Positions 1 through 13,800 of a stretch of 64,000 nucleotides of DNA are shown here, one piece after another. Every line of letters begins with the position of its first letter. The first letter of the stretch is position 1. Origin of the DNA: Mytilus trossulus (Eukaryota; Mollusca; Bivalvia; Mytilida; Mytilidae); assembly GCF_036588685.1 (NCBI RefSeq), contig NC_086379.1:13749862-13813861 (forward strand). The letters are read 5' to 3'. Under the pieces are notes generated by a model. The model was not told the origin of the DNA. It saw only the letters and a program-made list of their open reading frames with translations, and did no database searches. The position numbers were made by a program, and so were the translations under genes.

Positions 1-680
1 AACTTATTGCTATAATTATTCACCTAGAACAAAAACCGATTTTAATCTTATAATGTAATATTCATGTTTATGATTCAATCTCTTGACAATTATCACTATA
101 TATGACAAATGGAAATATTATTGTCTTCCTTTCTAATACTTAAAATTAAATATTAATTTTCAAATAATATTGCACTAAATTCTATTCCCTCTAGATTTAG
201 TCATAATTTGTAAAATTCTTTGTTATTATCTCAATATGATAATTATATATAATGAATAAGGAGATATGGTATAATTGTCAATGAGAGAAATATTTAATGT
301 TTTCTTGATGATTTATTCAAAATGAATTTGAACTTATTTATTATCAACTTGATTCTTGCTATAAACAAATAATTTTTATGACTTTGAAAAACAAAAAGCC
401 AAAAGATACCAAGGAGACATTCAAATCTAATGAATAAGTCATAAGTCAAAGAGAAACTGATCATGACAACGCCAATGATGACTAAAAAAAGAGAGGTCTG
501 ACAACACTAACATAGAATACTAAAGACTGACAAGAAACAAAGTTTTGTTGGATCAGATAAATGGTAAAACAGACATAAAAATATCATGGTATGAGTATGA
601 TAAATTTACATTGTATCACAAGTGATTAGAGTTAGTCCCCTTGAGTAGTACTTTCTCAAAGTCTTAAAACAATTTCAGTT

Positions 681-762
681 GCTCAATACCATTATCGTCC
701 TGAATATGCATGAAATATTTGCCACTGGACGTTAAGCAACCAACAATCAATCAATCAATCAA
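681..762 (-). repeat. Dispersed repeat with TTGATTGA tail
   Basis: Read on the minus strand this runs from an (ATTG)n-like tail through GCTTAACGTCCAGTGGCAAA to a segment ending near CAGGACGATAATGG. The same sequence occurs on the plus strand at 57318-57385 and as a short remnant at 4525-4557, so it is a dispersed family. The constant end next to a simple TTGATTGA repeat suggests a retroposon tail, which is inference. Confidence 0.6.
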
Positions 763-2891
763 TACCATTATGGTAATGCTCCAGTTTTAAGACACATTTA
801 ATTGGTAGTACTGATCAATATTCTCTACTATTATAACCATTCAGACCATACATTAAGAATCTGTATCACTAAAAGTTTTATATTACACTTAATTAAATGC
901 AGTATTTTTATCAAAACTCCACAGTTAAAGCCCTTTACTCTACCATGTCTACTCATAAAAAATATCTTATTCCAATATTTGCTTTACCCTTTTATTATAT
1001 AATACATGTAGTGGTAATTTGAAAACTATTCATTAGACATGATATAACTGCACTGATAGTCTATAGCTATGATGTATGCAATCGTCTTTTATTACATATA
1101 CAATAGCTGTCATTTAACATGCTTAATTCAAATAAAATTTGCAGTCATTTCTTGCCAAATCTTTACAAAGTCTGTATTTTTACTAAGTGCTTTTAAATTT
1201 GTCGTCAATTAATTATTGCAGATATGACACAGCAATCCCATTTTTTATCCATCAGTTCTTATGGTTGTAATATTAAAAATAATTAAAAATTCATAAGAAG
1301 AATTATTTTTTTCAGATAAATCAATAATTTTTCAAAATTGAAGACAGAGCTATATTGTCAACTCTAAACAATTTATTTATAAATCTATAAAGAATATATA
1401 AGAATTAAATACATAATAGCTGTATAATGTTATTTAATCGTCAATTATAATCTAACCACTTAATATACGTCATGTTTAACCCTTATCAAGCCAATTAATG
1501 CTTAATACCTATATAAAATAAATTATACTCATACAAATGTAATTTGGAAAATGAATTATTGACTCACATGAAGTGAAAAGATAATTCAATCAAGTGATTT
1601 TGACATTCATAAATTGTATATTGGGCACTTGGACATGTGGACAAATATTTCTATCTTTAATATATGGCTTCAATAAAAGCAATTAAGGATAGATTTTGAC
1701 AAGTTTGAGGTTTATTGTACAAGTAAAATCACTTAGTAAATTCAGCATACTAGGAGACGTTTATACTTTTTGTTAATATAAAAGACCCTGGGGGAAATCT
1801 GTATGGTCTGTTTTACGGGGACACCTTAAATTTAAAACACCTGTTCATCTGCACTACTCTGATGTCGCATTAGCATTATTTTGTCTGACCTGCAATTTTG
1901 ATGAATTTAGCTGGTGACATTCTGAGACCTGACTTCTAATTTTAAAGGACTGTATATGTGACCAGCCTTTGAAAATGTTCAAAAATGTTCAAAACCAAAA
2001 ATCAGTTTTTCAAGAAGAATAGTTACTAATATTGAGCACAGCAACATGTGCAAGGCCAGCAAATATTCTAAAATACTGACTGTACAGTGCATTTTTTAAA
2101 CCTAAAAATGGATAATACTTAAAATCAAATTTGAAGGGCCTTAAATTTCCAACCCACCTTTATTTCTATTTCATCTGATTTTATTATTTGTTGAAATCTT
2201 TGTTTAGATTAAACTATTATTGCCTTATTTACATGTGTTCTATTGACTTTACACCTCACAGTTCCATTTCAATTTGTTTTTCTTTATTCAGTTTCAGGTA
2301 TGAAATTCCAAACAGAGAACTTCAATCATTTGAAATTATTGAAATCCTTTAATTTAAATGTAAGGTTAACAAACATTGAATAATCGGAAAGTGTTTGTAC
2401 TTAAAAGGCTGTTGCAATAATATTGTCCAATACAAACAAATCCTTTAATAAGCTGATAGTGAAAAATACCCTTGTAATTTGCATGGCAATAATATAAATA
2501 CCACTGAGCCTATATGAAAAATATTTTACATGTTAATAAGATATAACACTTATCAAAAGGTTAGAAATAAAGACCAGTATTAAGTAACATTCCCTAATAC
2601 AGCCAAATAACAAGTTACAATTAAGTATGTAGTGCTTTGAGCATGTTTTCTTACACTCAAGTCCTGTAATTTCTTTTATCCAATAAGTCCATTTATTTTC
2701 TTTACATATATTTATCTTGAAACGAAAAGACTAACGAGACGAAAGATAATCCTGACTAGCATAGAAAAGGAAAAAAAAGTTAAAAAAAAAGGATATAAAT
2801 TATTGAAGCAAGAGCACATGTATATATCAACTTAGGACAAGGCATCAGTTGGGTGTCAATGAGACAGCAATAAAGAATAGATTTATCAAAT

Positions 2892-3173
2892 TTAAGGTGG
2901 TACCTAACACTACAGGGAGATAACTCTGTAAAGTTAGCTAAACGTTTTAATTACGTTGTGTTGTAAAGGGAATGTTAAGCTTCTCAATGATCAAAATTGG
3001 TGTTTGTCAAACTGCTATATAACCAGTGTAATTTTTCTGACAAAACAGTTTGTTCAAAATTTTTGATTTTTTTTATATTTTTGTCAAAGGGTCAAAGTAA
3101 ATACATTGTCAAAAATTTATGAAAATTAAACGAGCCAAATTAATTTTAGTGAAAGTGTTGGGTACCACCTTAA
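2892..3173. mobile_element. Small MITE with TTAA ends and GGTGGTACC inverted termini
   Basis: A 282-bp element bounded on both sides by TTAA. It starts GGTGGTACCTAACACT and ends with the complement (AGTGTTGGGTACCACC), an inverted repeat of about 17 bp with one or two mismatches. There is no coding capacity. Diverged copies in the opposite orientation are at 57645-57768 and 63870-64000. The TTAA target duplication fits a piggyBac-like or other TTAA-specific transposase, but the superfamily is not proven. Confidence 0.75.
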
Positions 3174-3263
3174 CATGAGCTTGTACTCTGCATAGGTGGT
3201 CTCACTGTGACTTTGAGATGAAGAACATCATTCAATACCAGCTCCTTTAATGTAATCCATTTG

Positions 3264-3352
3264 TTTCAAATGTTTGTGCTTTTGATTTTGCCATTTGATT
3301 AGGGACTTTCAATTTTGAATTTTCCTCACAGTTTAGTATTTTTGTGTTTTAA
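3264..3352 (-). repeat. R3 dispersed repeat fragment
   Basis: Contains GATTTTGCCATTTGATTAGG followed by a GGGACTTTC...TTTTCCTC segment, which recurs at 29940-29985, 36130-36180 and 47300-47360. A short copy of the R3 family. Confidence 0.6.
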
Positions 3353-4741
3353 CTTTTTTCTTTTAGCATTGTTTAGTTTTCTCAAGTGCATATAGAATGT
3401 ATCTTAAATCCATTTCAATTAATAGATCTTACTAACGCCATACAACATTTGACAAATAAAAAGAGCCCGAGCACTTTATTTAATATGAAACTTATATAAA
3501 ACATGAACTCTAAAGCTTGACATTAAATAATGGTTTATATCAATTTTCGTCAGGTAATGAAAAGTACTTTTAGAAATCAAATTGGAAATAAACATGGTCC
3601 CGATGAAAGCTTCCGTAATAAACAGTACAAAGTATTACACACAGCCTTAACTGACATCAATGGTCGTTAAGGTCAAGGAAAGGTGTTTTAAAACTTCTTA
3701 TATAATACATACATACAGTCAAAGTCTATAGTGACCTAGTTCAACTTAATCTGCGGTTTTAAGGTGATACAAACTTTTTGTAATCGTAGAAAATTAAATG
3801 TCTCTATCTAAAGAGTTTTTCGTTACGGTAGTAAAGTTTAAATATATTAAATTTCCTAATAGATACAAATAGCACAAAAATTAAAAGTACAAAATTTAAA
3901 TTTATAACATAAAGCTTTGACACAACCTCGTCAATAAAGATTGTTCTTTTAAATATGTGTCTATTTAATGTGTCAATTTCTAAATGGCTCCAAGAAAGGT
4001 TGTAAATAAATTTAATAGAGACCACCAAATATCAGTCACGAACAACAAATTCTGTAAAATAAGACTATATAAAAAACACTATCATCATAAGACTGATAAT
4101 CCTCTATGATGATGAATCAAATAAAACCAAGAGCACAATGACCCAGAAAATTGAGACAGAATAGGGTAATATCCCTTATTTGTACAGGTTTTATCCAAGA
4201 AGAGACCACTAGAATTCTGTCTTCTGATTACCTCAGATTGCCAAGTCTATCACTATTATTAAAGTTTGATTCTTTTTACCACTAGTTAGTTGTTAAAAAT
4301 ATATAAAAACGATAAAAAAAAAAAGAGGAAGATAAGCAGATATGTTGTTTCATCTGAGGTTGGATGAGACAGCAATATATTCCCTATTAAGGAACCATTC
4401 TTCAGTTAAAAAAACATGAAAGAAATATTCTATTTAATTTATGCTTCTGGTGGACTATATTGTAATAATTCATTGAATTCATTATTTCTGAACAATTTTG
4501 ATTTTGCCTTATTCCTCAAGTTCCAACGGATGTTAAGCAACCAATAATCAATCACGTTTGAAACTGTTATATTCCTGTCAGTCAAGTTTTACTTTACTTG
4601 TTATTCATCTTCTACATTCATTCAAAATTCATACTTGCTCATTTCAGGTGAATGATTACTAAGAAATCAATTGATCATCAATGCTGTAAAGTTAAATTTC
4701 AAGGCAGAGGCATGTTCTGTGTTAGGAAAATAAGTTGTTAC

Positions 4742-4878
4742 CTCCAAATAAGACATGGAGACTTTGTATTTCATTTCTTCTTTCGTTCTGTCCATCTCTA
4801 CAAACAAATCGTTAAGTCCCCGGGCCATGATTCCTGGTTCATCATCTGTGCCCAACATGGTGTATGTTTTTCCTGCAC
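4742..4878 (-). CDS. KIF19: KIF19-like exon 5 (P-loop and following)
   Basis: A 137-bp exon from acceptor tttag to donor gtaaca. It completes the Walker A motif (AGKTYTMLGT), then encodes DEPGI, a helix with LNDLF and the strand VSMSYLE, and ends in phase 0 just where IYNE is expected in kinesins. Translation can be read three bases at a time into the intron, which gives a spurious longer ORF. Confidence 0.92.
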
Positions 4879-7800
4879 CTAAAAATATAGAGAAAAAAGT
4901 CTTTCAGTCCTGAATTTATTTAATAATAATTGTGAGGCTTTTAAGGTCTTATATTCTTGAATATAACATAATAAAAATGATTTTGTGAAATTAAAATTTT
5001 AACTTGAAAGATGTGTTTTCACTTATGTTTGCATGAAGTACATACATAGTATGATCATCATGTATCCTTTTAATTCAATGAATTTCCATCGTCTTATGTT
5101 AGATAATTGAAAATATATACTTTATTCTCTAAAAACTAAATACAAGTTTACAGTGAATACATATGTTTGATTTGTCTATAAGAAAACTGACAAAAAGTAT
5201 GAACAGGCATTGGCAAAGTTAAGACCAATGAGTGGACAACCCAAAACATAGCACAGAACCAATGACATATCTACTTCTGGTTTGGGAAGGTAAAAAATGG
5301 CCAGAATAATAGTGAAATAAAACCTGATTGACTTAGGTGTTACCAAGTAACCCATCAAGTCCTCGATTGGGAGTTGTAGAAATTATGCACTAAAGCATAT
5401 GGCAAAATGAGTACTATTGAGTAAATCATATTTTTTTGGCAGGGTTTTCTGATAGGATTAAAACAACCATTCAGTCAGACAATGTTTTCAAACTGGAAAT
5501 GATATTCTTTGAACAGGAAAGCCTTGAATAAAATAAAATTTCACTCAAATCAATTTTTAATAGTCATTATGTTACAGTGAGTCAACATTGTTTATCAGAA
5601 TGCTTCTAAATATCGATATATCTTTTTCTTTCTTCTTCATTTTTTGCCAAATGACAAAGCAATATTTGATTGAGTTGTAATAAAACTTAATGTACCATTC
5701 AGCATAATATCTCATAACTTCCAATCGCATCGAAATACATCATTGCACACGAAAAGTAGAATTAAATATTAACATAATATTTTTATGAAATACATATTAA
5801 ATGCTAGATTAAACAAGCAACACTAAATTTATGTTCTTCCAAAGTATTGATTTAAAACATCCTATATGAATTACTAATGCGACTTTTTTTCAAAGGATGA
5901 CAAATGTGAGATCCTTGGATATTATACAAACATAAATAAATAAAAAGGATTCATACATGCAAATGTAACTTCAAATGTAAAGAAAATGTAAATCACCAGC
6001 CTAACAAGCGAGTTGTTGAGGGTTACTTTAGTGTAAATGCTTGCCAACTTTTGAATTTTCATTTAACATTAATGCTCACTGCTTTTGTGCCAAAAAATTC
6101 AAATACAACTGTACGATTGTACATTTTCCTTTTCTTTGTGGTAAAATACTTTACTTAGTGTAATTGCACATTAAATGTTATTATAAGACACATCCATTAG
6201 GGCATTAGGACGATTGAGTGTATCTGAAATATACACCATGATATTATGGATTATGCATATTGATAGATTTCAATAATTCAGGAAGGGGATCTTTTAGAAA
6301 TTTGGCCATACTTCATGGTAAAGCATGTCAATAAAAGATTTAAATAACAATTTATAACATGGCATCATTCTTTAAAGAGTCAGCTCAGTCATGTTTTGGC
6401 TTGATTATTTAGTTCAAGATTGTAAATGTTTTAAAATGAGGAGAAAGTTGAGGAACTGTCAAAAAGTTCTAGTTTTGATGAACTTCTATTACTGCATTTT
6501 AAGTTTTTCCTCAGTGTAAAAGTAAGTTTGTTTTAATTAACAAGCTATTCATCACAAATAAATAATATTTACTAGTTTTTGGATTTCCATACATTTTTTA
6601 ATATAAATAATTTATGAAACCATTTTGTGAGATAACGTTAAAAGTGAGCAACATAAAGACATGTCCATATTGATACATGTTTATTCTTTCTACTGTGTGT
6701 CATGAAAATTGCCAGACTATATTTTTCTTACTAGAAACATTTCTGAACCACCCCAACCTAAGAAACAAAGAGAGCTAATTAGGTCTACATTTTTTTCTAC
6801 ATAACCTCCATAATTTTATGAATTGTAGGACTAATTACTTCTCATGGAAAAGCTGAAAGGATGATGGATATCAAGAGTTACTTAAAACCTACCAGTTGCT
6901 CCATAGGCAAACACTGTAGCATTGTAACCATTAATGATATTTGGCAGCAAAGATCTCGTTGTATTCTTGTAAACCTCATCCTGAAAAATTAGAAATAAAT
7001 ACTTATATTTACCAAACTGAACACTCTTACTTTTAATTCATTATTTTGTACATAAATCAGGCAGTTAGTTTTTTACATTTGTCATTTTGGGGCCTTTTAA
7101 AGCTGACTATGTGGTGTAAGCTTTGCTCATTGTTGAATGCCATGGGGTGACCTATAGTTGCTAATTTCTGTGTCATTTGGTCTCTTTTGAAGATTTGTCT
7201 CACTGGCAATCATACCACATCTTCTTTTTTAATACTTAGTATATTTTCCGCCAGTTTCATAGCTTTCACTTTTTGGAAAATTTTGATTAAACTTATATTA
7301 AACATTGTTTAATATCAGCACAGAAGATGTCTTTGGAGGGGTGAATAGTTGGATTAATTGTCAAACTTCAAATCAAATTCGACTTTTACATGTTTAATAG
7401 GAAATATAACTTTTAAAAAAAGAGGTTCAAAACCCTTGGCCTTGCTGATGTATGTTTTGTTCACTCTCACTCTTAATTCTAAGAATTTCTGGTCACAGAA
7501 CATGTCAAATTTAACATTTTTCTATTTTTAAGAGATTATTCTGATATCATAAAGTACCTGACCACTTATATTCTATGAATATTGTTTTCTATTTTCATTA
7601 AACTTGAATATTTGTAGTGTTTAATGCCTGAAACTCCACTTAATCACGTTCAATGCAATGATAAAGCTCTAATACAAATATTTCCATTTGTTTTAACAGC
7701 AAAAATCCCTTTATCATGTGCCAGATCAGAAAAAACAAATAATTCTGACTAAATATCATATAACAATTTTGTCATTTATCTGAACAATGCCATTGTTTTT

Positions 7801-10800
7801 GTGTATTTAAGAACATATACAATTTGTCTTCATAGACAATAGTTTTGTTTTTGTGTATTTAAGAATATATGAAATAGGTCATCAGAAACAATAGCTTTGT
7901 TTTTGCATTACATGCAAATTATATGTTTTATCTTTAAAATCTTAAGTTTTTTGCACACTTGGATAATTGACAATGATCTTTTAGATAATTATAGTAATGT
8001 CACCTTGATGAAGGGTCGAAGGGTTGAAATTAAATCCACAAGGTTTTTTTAGTTTATTTAGATTAAGTCTTATTTTCGAAGAAAAAAATGTATTATTTTA
8101 ACTGAGGGCAATTTTGAATTTAAATATATTTGATTGAGAGAACAATTACAGTTGAGACTGGAAATGGGGAATGTGTCAAAGAGACAACAACTTGATCAAA
8201 GAGAAAAATCAACAAAAGGCCACCAATGGCTCTTCAACTAAGGGAGAAAATCCTACAACCGAAGGAAATATATTCCATAAAAAATGTGGTCAATTAAAAG
8301 ATTTCTTGAGGAAAAGTTTAAACTGAACACTACATGAAATGTTGTGTGGCTGTATTTCTGATGAATACAATAAATAATAATTTATAATAAGACCAGAAAA
8401 GAAATTATATATTGTAGTACCTGCATATGCAACACATTGATTGTTGATTGTAAAACTGAGATCATTCTTAGGTATACACAATATTAGTCTTGTTATTAAA
8501 TATTGATATTATAAATCTAAATTATTAATTAAATATATACATCAAATATTTTATGGAGAAAAAAAATAGTTGTTCATAGTTGCTTTTTTCATTTAGATCA
8601 TGGCATATTTGTGCATTAAATGGAGACCTCTATAGGATTTTTTTAGTATGTTTAAAAGTTGCACAGGAATGCACTGAGTGAGTTTCATGTTAGATATTGC
8701 CTCATATCTTTCCAAAATGTAGTCTTTATAGGTTAAATTTATGTCTTGTTGAAAGAGATTTTACATCATAATTAATGATACAAAATAGGGTGCATCCAAG
8801 ACATGGTATGTAGAACAGCTGGGCCAGATCACTTATTAGGACAGCAACCTTTCCTTCCTAGAGTACTTAAATTTACTCTCCTGAACTTTAGAAACCAATA
8901 AATCAAATTCCTCGGCTGCAGATTCAAACAAAAAGTGCCATTTTAATCTCCATTACATGAATTTTATTATTGTCTTAATAGGAATTTCCTTTTGAATTTG
9001 AATAAATTAGATAAAATGATCAATGAATCAATGACTTGGATATAAGTAGCTTTGATAGGTCAGGTCAGTAATCTTTTCTTCCATTGTTATAAATTCAGTC
9101 AATCTCCTTCACAAAACTTATAAATGCTAAATAGATATAAGAAGATGTGGTATGAGTGCCAAACAGACAACTCTCCATCCATGTCACAGTTTGTAAAAAG
9201 TAAACCATTAAAGGTCAAAGTACAGTCTTCAACAAGGAGCCTTAATGGCTCATACTAACCAGCAACCTATAAAAGGGCCCCAAAATATTGAGTGTAAAAC
9301 CATTCAAACAGGTAAAAAACAAGGGCTAATTTATATAAATAACGAGAAACAAGAAACACTTATGATCCAAATCAACAAACAACAACTACTGTACATCAGT
9401 AGCCCTTTTCACAAAAAATCTGAAGTGTAAAATTAATCTTACGATAAAAATAGTTAGTTGAACCGTTAAGGAATATTTTAGTCTTACGAGAAATTTTACA
9501 CTTAAGATTTTTTGTGAAAAGAGCTACTGATTCCTATTTTATCCAATCACAAAACTTATGAATGCTACATGTACATAAAGAAGAGGCAAAGAATATATAT
9601 TGCCACCTAGATGTCTTTTTGTTTGTTGTGGCCTTGAGTTGGTTTTTAAACAATAAAAATTGAAGCTTGAAATATTGTAGACTTAATTTCTTATTTTCTC
9701 AAAGCATCTAGATGGCTTTTTGGTCTTTGCGGCCTTGTGTTGTTTCCTAATTGATGAAAATTGTAGCTTGAAATATATATTGTAAAGACTTAATTTTGAT
9801 TCTCAAAGAATATATATTGCAATCTAGATGTCCTTTTGTTCATTACGGCCTTGAGTTGGTTTCTAATTGATAAAAATTGTTTATTCCATTTCATTTGAAT
9901 AGAGTTGTGTTCTGCATCATGAGATGTAAATTAACGCAATAATCTGTATCAAGGTTGCATTAAAATATAAGACTGCTACAAAAGCTTCTCATTTTATCAT
10001 TGTGTCTACATCTCTAGGTTTATAAAATTATGGAATATTATCAATATGTAATTTATAATTTCATGGAGATTTAATGACAATGAAATTTCCAATTTAATAA
10101 TATCAAATAAATAAAATCGATATTTTTTTTTTATTCTATTCAATAAATTAGAAAAATTGATTGTGAAAATAAATCCCCCTTTACAAATTTTATTCAATGG
10201 TGTTTTGAAACGTTAACCACTGAAAATAGTTTGTTGTGCAGATTCCATTTGTTACAGTTAAATTGAGAATGGCAACTGGGAATGTGTCTAAGATACAACA
10301 TCTCAACCTTAGAGCATAAAATAGCCCAAAGCCACCAATGGGTCACAAAAAAGAGTGAAAATCCATCATCCTTACCAAAATTGTGTACATGTACTAATAA
10401 GTTCAGATAAAAAAGACATCCCATTTAACTCTGAAACATATATACAAATGGATTAAAATCATTAAAAAATTATGTATAATTTCATGCAAACTTCACCAGC
10501 CAAATTAGTTTTATTCAGCAAAATACAAAACTGTGCCAAAAATGAATTCTTGGGATTAGGATATTTGAAAGGAGATCAACATCTATAGAGAAAATTATGT
10601 CAATGATACAGAAATTAAAACAAAAATTGACAAAAATAGATATTTAGAGGATATAACCTATAATCTTTACTTAGTGCGACAAGTCCTTACAATGTTATTG
10701 AGGCACGTTTTAAACTTATGAGTTTTACAAAATGTGAATCAATTCAGTAGAGAGAAGAAAACATTTACATAAAATGAAGTACAAGACACCCAGATCTTGT

Positions 10801-13800
10801 GTTTAAATCTTTGAATTTTATTTTCCATAATCTTCTTAAATGCATTTTATATCTTAAAAATTCAAACACAATTATTACTGTTCAAAATTGAAGACCTTTT
10901 CTATCCTTTTGTTATTGAGTTTACTAAAGGGGCATCTTATTGAATGAATTGTTGACAATTCAACAAAGTACAGATCAAATATCATATAAATTTGATTGAT
11001 AGAAGATTTACCCTTATCGTGTTTATTGATTTTAAAAGTCAATCCATTTTATAAACAAACACTTGAAAAAATTCAATATAAGTATTTGAACAGTACTCTT
11101 ACTATAAATACATATATATGTACTTAAAGATCAGATTCCAAAATATTAACAATGCAACCATGTTTGAATAAAATCTATCATTTTCTTAAGCAAGAATCTT
11201 TAAAAATCTGGACCAAGCACTTAAAAAATACTTTTGAAAGAAAATGTCTGAACTTTTAATTGTTTAATATGTACTTAATACTGATAAGCAATTTATAAAA
11301 CACTTTTCACAACTATTTGCGTCATCTTGATTTGTCTTTCTTAAGATTGTCTGATTTTTGACAAGATACATTTCGTACGTCAGAAAATCACACTATATTA
11401 ACAGCCATGATAGTGATACTTTCTTTTTTAGCTATAATTTTAAGCATTGTTCATCCAAAACCCTTCCTTATTTATCTTTTTAAAAGAAACTTTAACGTTG
11501 ACCTTTTTGGGTCAAAATACAATTGAGAATGAAAATGGGGAATGTGTCAAAGAGACAACAACCTGAACAACAAGCAGAAAACTGCAAAAGGCCACCAATG
11601 GGTCTTCAAAAGTAAACATGTTACTAGGTCCTTACTTTTCTACCTAACAACAGAAACATGATGGACAAACACTCTATAAATTCGTATTTCAAAATTTACT
11701 AATATGAAGAAAAACATAATTGTTTATTACAAGTTTCATGACTAAATAATTACACTTGAAATAAAAGTTTGCTTTAATAAATAAATTAAGTTTTGTTTTA
11801 AATCAATTCAACTGATTTCAAAGTTCATGACCTTATTCAATAGTAGTTTGTAGTCAAGTAGCCTATATATCTTTTATATAATTCTCAAATAAGGAACTAT
11901 ATATAACCTCTGAACTTAATAAAAACCAAAATAGTAAATTTTAAACTTTCATTGACCAACAAAGCATTCAGTGACCGTAATGGATAGTCCCTCTTATTTA
12001 CAAGTACAAATAAGTTACAATATGGCCAGATTTTGTATAAACATATATCATGTATTACACTCTTAAGTACAGCTTGAATACTTTTCAAATAAAGCAGGTC
12101 AAGAATACAACAAGACAAGGGTGTTAAAAACCTAGCTCAAATAATAAATCAACCAAAAGGGAAAATTTCAATAAAATCAAACAAAAATAGGTCAAAAACA
12201 TGCACAACAAATCACATGGGATTTAGTGGTCCATAAAAGGAAGATAGTTGCTCTATTTCATTAATACTTTATCAGCCCATGTCAAAAAGATCTGGCTTTA
12301 TTGCTAGGATTGGTATACAATTGATGAGATAAATAATCAGATTTATGGAAGTGAAGAGTGATAACTTTCAAGATATTTGTAAGGATTTCAATGGAATTAA
12401 TCTATCCAAGAATATTATCTCTCAATAATATTACAACTTATATCATAATTGCTTCTGATAACTATAGTAAACTATATTTGTATCTAAAATGCAAGAGAAT
12501 CAGTTTGTCCCAAACATCTAATCATGCCCTTATACTGTGGCTCCATTATTATTCGTTAAGATATTTCATTACTTCAATTGTTTTTCATAATTCAATTTGA
12601 AATTTAATAACTGCAGGTTGATTATAGGTTTATTCAATTTACAACCTTAGAATTTCCAAAAAAAAACCTATTTATGCAATAAGTCTGATTTTTGAAATGT
12701 ATCATGTGTATACTACGTTTTTGATTGAAATAGTTATTGATAATTTCATTATACCATAGTGACACACATTGACACACTAGCATCTAATGATAATATTACA
12801 GGTGTCATACCGTGATTAATTAAGTAACACTAGAAAGCGAAAAAATTAACTCTGGGATTATTTATTACATAATCAATGTATTGTAGGTCACAAGGTCTTA
12901 ATTACAATTAATAGTTAAAATAAATCATTACAGTAAGAACTTATATAAAGAACAATAAAATGTCATTTTTTTTAAAGAGAAACTCAGGAGGGGACTAGAT
13001 TTAAGGGGGATATCCTAGCCTACATGTTGTTGTTTTCTAACGATGAACAATATTTCGTTAGTTATTGATGTATGATTCAGCTGTTTCATCGAGTATTATG
13101 AAATTTGTGGAATATATCCATTGTTAAGGACATTTTCACACCAGTCATAATCCATAAGCTATATAAGCTTCTCATGCTTATGAAATATTACCAAGATTTC
13201 ATTGATTCTTAAATGGTGAATTTTCTTCATGAATGCATGTATGTTTTACCTGTAAGGCATTGCTGTCAAATGTACAATCGAAAACAAACTGTTTTTCTCT
13301 AGACCTGTTTGCTCGGAGGACATCGTCATGATCTTCCATAGGATCCATAAGTACAACCATCTATAAAATACAACAAATAACACATATTAAAATAACATTT
13401 CAGCAATTAATTTATGTTTTACTTATTTTCTTATTATTCATACACCTCTCTACTGCAAATCCTGAAATAAAGGCAGCTAACTCCTATTTGTAATAATTCT
13501 TGACATAAATAGACCACTTTCAGATAAACTAGAAATAATGTCTGTTCTGTAGGTACTTAATGACAATTCCCTAATGATAGCAATGCTGATTGTCAATTTT
13601 GAGATTTCAATTTGCCAAACAGTTTGTAAAATATACAATTATAGTTTTTTAACCACTCCCTCAACATTGGAATGGAAGTGACAACGCCCCTAAACGCACA
13701 AATGACGTTCACTAAAACCAGAGTTTTTTGGGAAAATGCATCGAACTTGAAAGTTGTCTATTGACTTTAAAATTTCTGATTCCAGTAATTCCCATGACTA

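Larger units (their letters stand above)
1..4741. other. Kinesin gene intron or downstream region, no exon recognised
   Basis: AT-rich stretch with no coding sequence I can support. On the minus strand it follows exon 5 of the KIF19-like gene, whose donor site (gtaaca) is directly left of 4742, so at least its right part is intron. I looked for the next motor-domain exon (expected to encode something like IYNE...DLLNP) and did not find it. It holds a dispersed mollusc repeat (681-762), a small TTAA-flanked MITE (2892-3173), an R3 fragment (3264-3352) and worn traces of R1 near 2838 and 4330. Short ORFs here look like chance. Confidence 0.6.
6981..13249 (-). other. KIF19-like intron 3 with dispersed repeats
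   Basis: A 6269-bp intron. It carries an R1 copy (7040-7233), R2 copies (8150-8265, 10259-10385, 11521-11612), an R1 insertion with long flanking direct repeats (9109-9567) that itself contains a small foldback MITE, and a local tandem repeat (9587-9880). The rest is AT-rich DNA in which I see nothing. Confidence 0.7.
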
